A stretch of DNA of 64,000 nucleotides from Opitutaceae bacterium. Its GTDB lineage: Bacteria; Verrucomicrobiota; Verrucomicrobiia; Opitutales; Opitutaceae. Positions 62,429 through 64,000 of the stretch are shown here, piece after piece. The notes below the pieces were generated by a model. The model did no database searches. It was given only the letters and a program-made list of their open reading frames with translations, and had not been told where the DNA came from. The stretch is from assembly GCA_023269585.1 (NCBI GenBank), contig JAHFTC010000001.1:59977-123976 (forward strand). The letters run 5' to 3'. How positions within the stretch are numbered: the first letter of the stretch is position 1; each line of letters opens with the position of its first letter. The translations under genes were made by a program, and so were the position numbers.

Positions 62429-62594
62429 TCAAGCGGGCAGCCCGCGGCGTGGGGTGGATCCTGAAGCGCCATGCGGCTTTTTTGCACCGCACCGGTGGTA
62501 GGTTTGACGGCGGCCCGGCTTCACGGCCTGCTGGCGCTGCGGCACCGACCTCAAGCCCCCCTGTGTCCCGCCGGCGCCGCTGACCAATACCCCT

Positions 62595-64000
62595 ATGCTG
62601 ATGTCGCTTCTCAAACGCACCCCGCTGCTGCTGGGCCTGCTTGGCACGCTGCCGAGCGCGGCGCCCGCCGCGCAGTACCAAAACTTCAACGTCGCGGTCT
62701 ATGTCCGCGCCTACGAGGTCCAGCAGATGAAGGATCCCGCCTGGCTGCGGGACAACTGGGCGATCGTCGAACGCCAGCTCAAGGTCGACACGATCTACCT
62801 CGAGACCCACCGGGACCTGATCATCGTCGACGACGCCACGTTGCAGGCGGCGAAGGCGTTTTTCGCCACCAAGGGCATCAAGACCGCCGGCGGCATCGCC
62901 ACCGTGCGCAACGAGGCCAACCTCTTCGAGGTATTCTGCTACACGCAGGCCGGCCAGCGCGCGAAGATCCGCGAGATCGTCGAGGCGACCGCGCGCAACT
63001 TCGACGAGTTCATCATCGACGACTTCTTCTTCACCAGCTGCACCTGCGACGAGTGCGTCGCCGCCAAGGGCGACCGCACCTGGACACGCTACCGCCTCGA
63101 CCTGATGAAGGAGGTATCGGAGAACCTCGTGCTGAAGACCGCGCGCGCGGTGAACCCGCGGGTCAAGGTCACGCTGAAGTACCCGAATTGGTACGAACAC
63201 TACCAGGGCACGGGCTACAACCTCGAGGACCAGCCGCCGCTCTACGACAAGATCTACACCGGCACCGAGACGCGCGACCCGGTCACCACCGGACAGCATC
63301 TCCAGCAGTACCACAGCTACGCCGTTTTCCGCTACCTCGAGAACATCAAGCCCGGGGCCAACGGCGGCGGCTGGGTCGACCCCTACGGCCGCGTGCACGC
63401 CGACCGCTACGCCGAACAGCTCTGGATCTCGATGTTCGCGAAGGCGCCGGAGATGACGCTCTTCGCGCTCCACGAGCTGCTCACGCCGCTCACCGACGCC
63501 GATCGCGCGGCGTGGCAGGGGCAGGGGACGAGCTTCGATTTCGCGAAGGCGCAGGCGCGCGCCGCCGGCACGCCGGCCGTGCAACCGACGCTCGCCGCCG
63601 TCGCCGGGCAGGCGCTCGAGCTGGCCGACTCCGTCGTCGGCAAACTCGGGAAGCCCGTGGGCATCGCCGCCTACAAGCCGTTCCACTCCACCGGCGAGGA
63701 CTTCCTGCACAATTACCTCGGCAACTGCGGCCTCCCGATCGAGCTGTATCCGCAGTTCCCCGCGGAGGCGGCGACGGTGCTGCTCACCGAGAGCGCGGCG
63801 ACCGACCGTGAGATCGTCGCGAAGATGAAGAAACACCTGCAGTCCGGCAAAAACGTGATCATCACCTCGGGCCTGCTCCGCGCCCTGCGCGGCAAGGGCA
63901 TCGAGGAGATTGCGGAGATCGAGACCACCGAGCGGCGCGTGCCCGCGCGGCAGTTCGCGTCGTTCTTCGGACCGACCGAGACCATTGCCGAGCCGATCGT
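62595..64000 (+). CDS. Secreted TIM-barrel-like protein, partial (hypothetical glycoside hydrolase-like)
   Basis: The gene is open to the right edge (468 full codons visible). It has a signal peptide ('LLKRTPLLLGLLGTLPSAAP') and strand-helix patterns like hypothetical glycosyl-hydrolase families: 'FNVAVYVRAYEVQQMKDPAW', 'DTIYLETHRDLIIVDDATLQ', and 'FDEFIIDDFFFTSCTCDECV' with a CxCxxC cysteine cluster and two acidic residues. 'VKVTLKYPNWYEHYQGTGYN' follows. I do not recognise a defined family. It starts at 62595 or at the ATG 6 bp later. Divergent from the esterase gene, 199 bp apart. Confidence 0.65.
   Translation, partial: MLMSLLKRTPLLLGLLGTLPSAAPAAQYQNFNVAVYVRAYEVQQMKDPAWLRDNWAIVERQLKVDTIYLETHRDLIIVDDATLQAAKAFFATKGIKTAGGIATVRNEANLFEVFCYTQAGQRAKIREIVEATARNFDEFIIDDFFFTSCTCDECVAAKGDRTWTRYRLDLMKEVSENLVLKTARAVNPRVKVTLKYPNWYEHYQGTGYNLEDQPPLYDKIYTGTETRDPVTTGQHLQQYHSYAVFRYLENIKPGANGGGWVDPYGRVHADRYAEQLWISMFAKAPEMTLFALHELLTPLTDADRAAWQGQGTSFDFAKAQARAAGTPAVQPTLAAVAGQALELADSVVGKLGKPVGIAAYKPFHSTGEDFLHNYLGNCGLPIELYPQFPAEAATVLLTESAATDREIVAKMKKHLQSGKNVIITSGLLRALRGKGIEEIAEIETTERRVPARQFASFFGPTETIAEPI

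Overview
The window is high-GC DNA, densely packed and coding on both strands. It reads as a chromosomal segment of a Verrucomicrobiota bacterium, most likely family Opitutaceae. This is an inference from several traits: a very large TonB-dependent receptor whose mature N-terminus carries a 'VVLSPFVI' segment, secreted proteins ending in a 'DxDGDGLxN..EYAFGLDP' plus 'DLVTWT' module, and a mix of polysaccharide-degrading and Gram-negative envelope genes. No phage, plasmid, rRNA operon or CRISPR array is visible. One tRNA gene (Tyr) is present.

Layout. 1-3.5 kb: the start of a chemotaxis cheD gene running off the left edge, and a two-gene 2-oxoacid:ferredoxin oxidoreductase operon (korA-korB). 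3.8-9.6 kb: a SulP anion transporter and a TonB-dependent receptor. 9.8-16.6 kb: a GT-C-type membrane protein, then fmt, a LysM protein, parB, secG, a LolA-like secreted protein and a ribbon-helix-helix protein. 16.8-20.7 kb: an aspartate-type aminotransferase, xylulokinase and a lone periplasmic sugar-binding protein. 20.8-26.0 kb: an ABC-type ATPase paired with a TOPRIM/DUF4276-like protein, then a giant MFS-acyltransferase-acyl-ACP synthetase fusion. 26-32.6 kb: GH20 hexosaminidase, a PLP aminotransferase, a DUF2721 protein, radC and fabV, with several short repeats between them. 33-41 kb: a response-regulator/metallo-beta-lactamase fusion, a methyltransferase-glycosyltransferase fusion, tRNA-Tyr, a secreted RraA-like protein, and ftsK with a RodZ-like gene.

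41-48 kb: manA, dnaJ, a small toxin-antitoxin-like pair, purN, prmA (carrying an in-frame repeat insertion), a lipoprotein and hemW. 48-58 kb: a clan GH-A glycosidase overlapping a repeat-rich secreted protein, DoxX, pirin and a divergent LysR regulator, a small hypothetical gene bracketed by a 129-bp duplication of the lysR 3' end, a four-repeat TonB_C protein, and a CAP-domain secreted protein with a small lipoprotein. 58-64 kb: alr, tsaB, a CE1-type esterase and the start of a secreted protein running off the right edge.

The housekeeping genes (fmt, parB, secG, ftsK, dnaJ, purN, prmA, hemW, tsaB, alr, radC) are interleaved with genes fitting a polysaccharide-using lifestyle (TonB receptor, GH20, GH-A glycosidase, esterase, xylulokinase, manA, sugar-binding protein). 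The most unusual structure is in the spacers. Three unrelated perfect or near-perfect palindromes each occur exactly twice, 127-234 bp apart. A family of degenerate short-period repeats has entered one gene. A third repeat sits at gene 3' ends. The ATPase-TOPRIM pair at 20.8-22.5 kb is the best candidate for a poorly described system.
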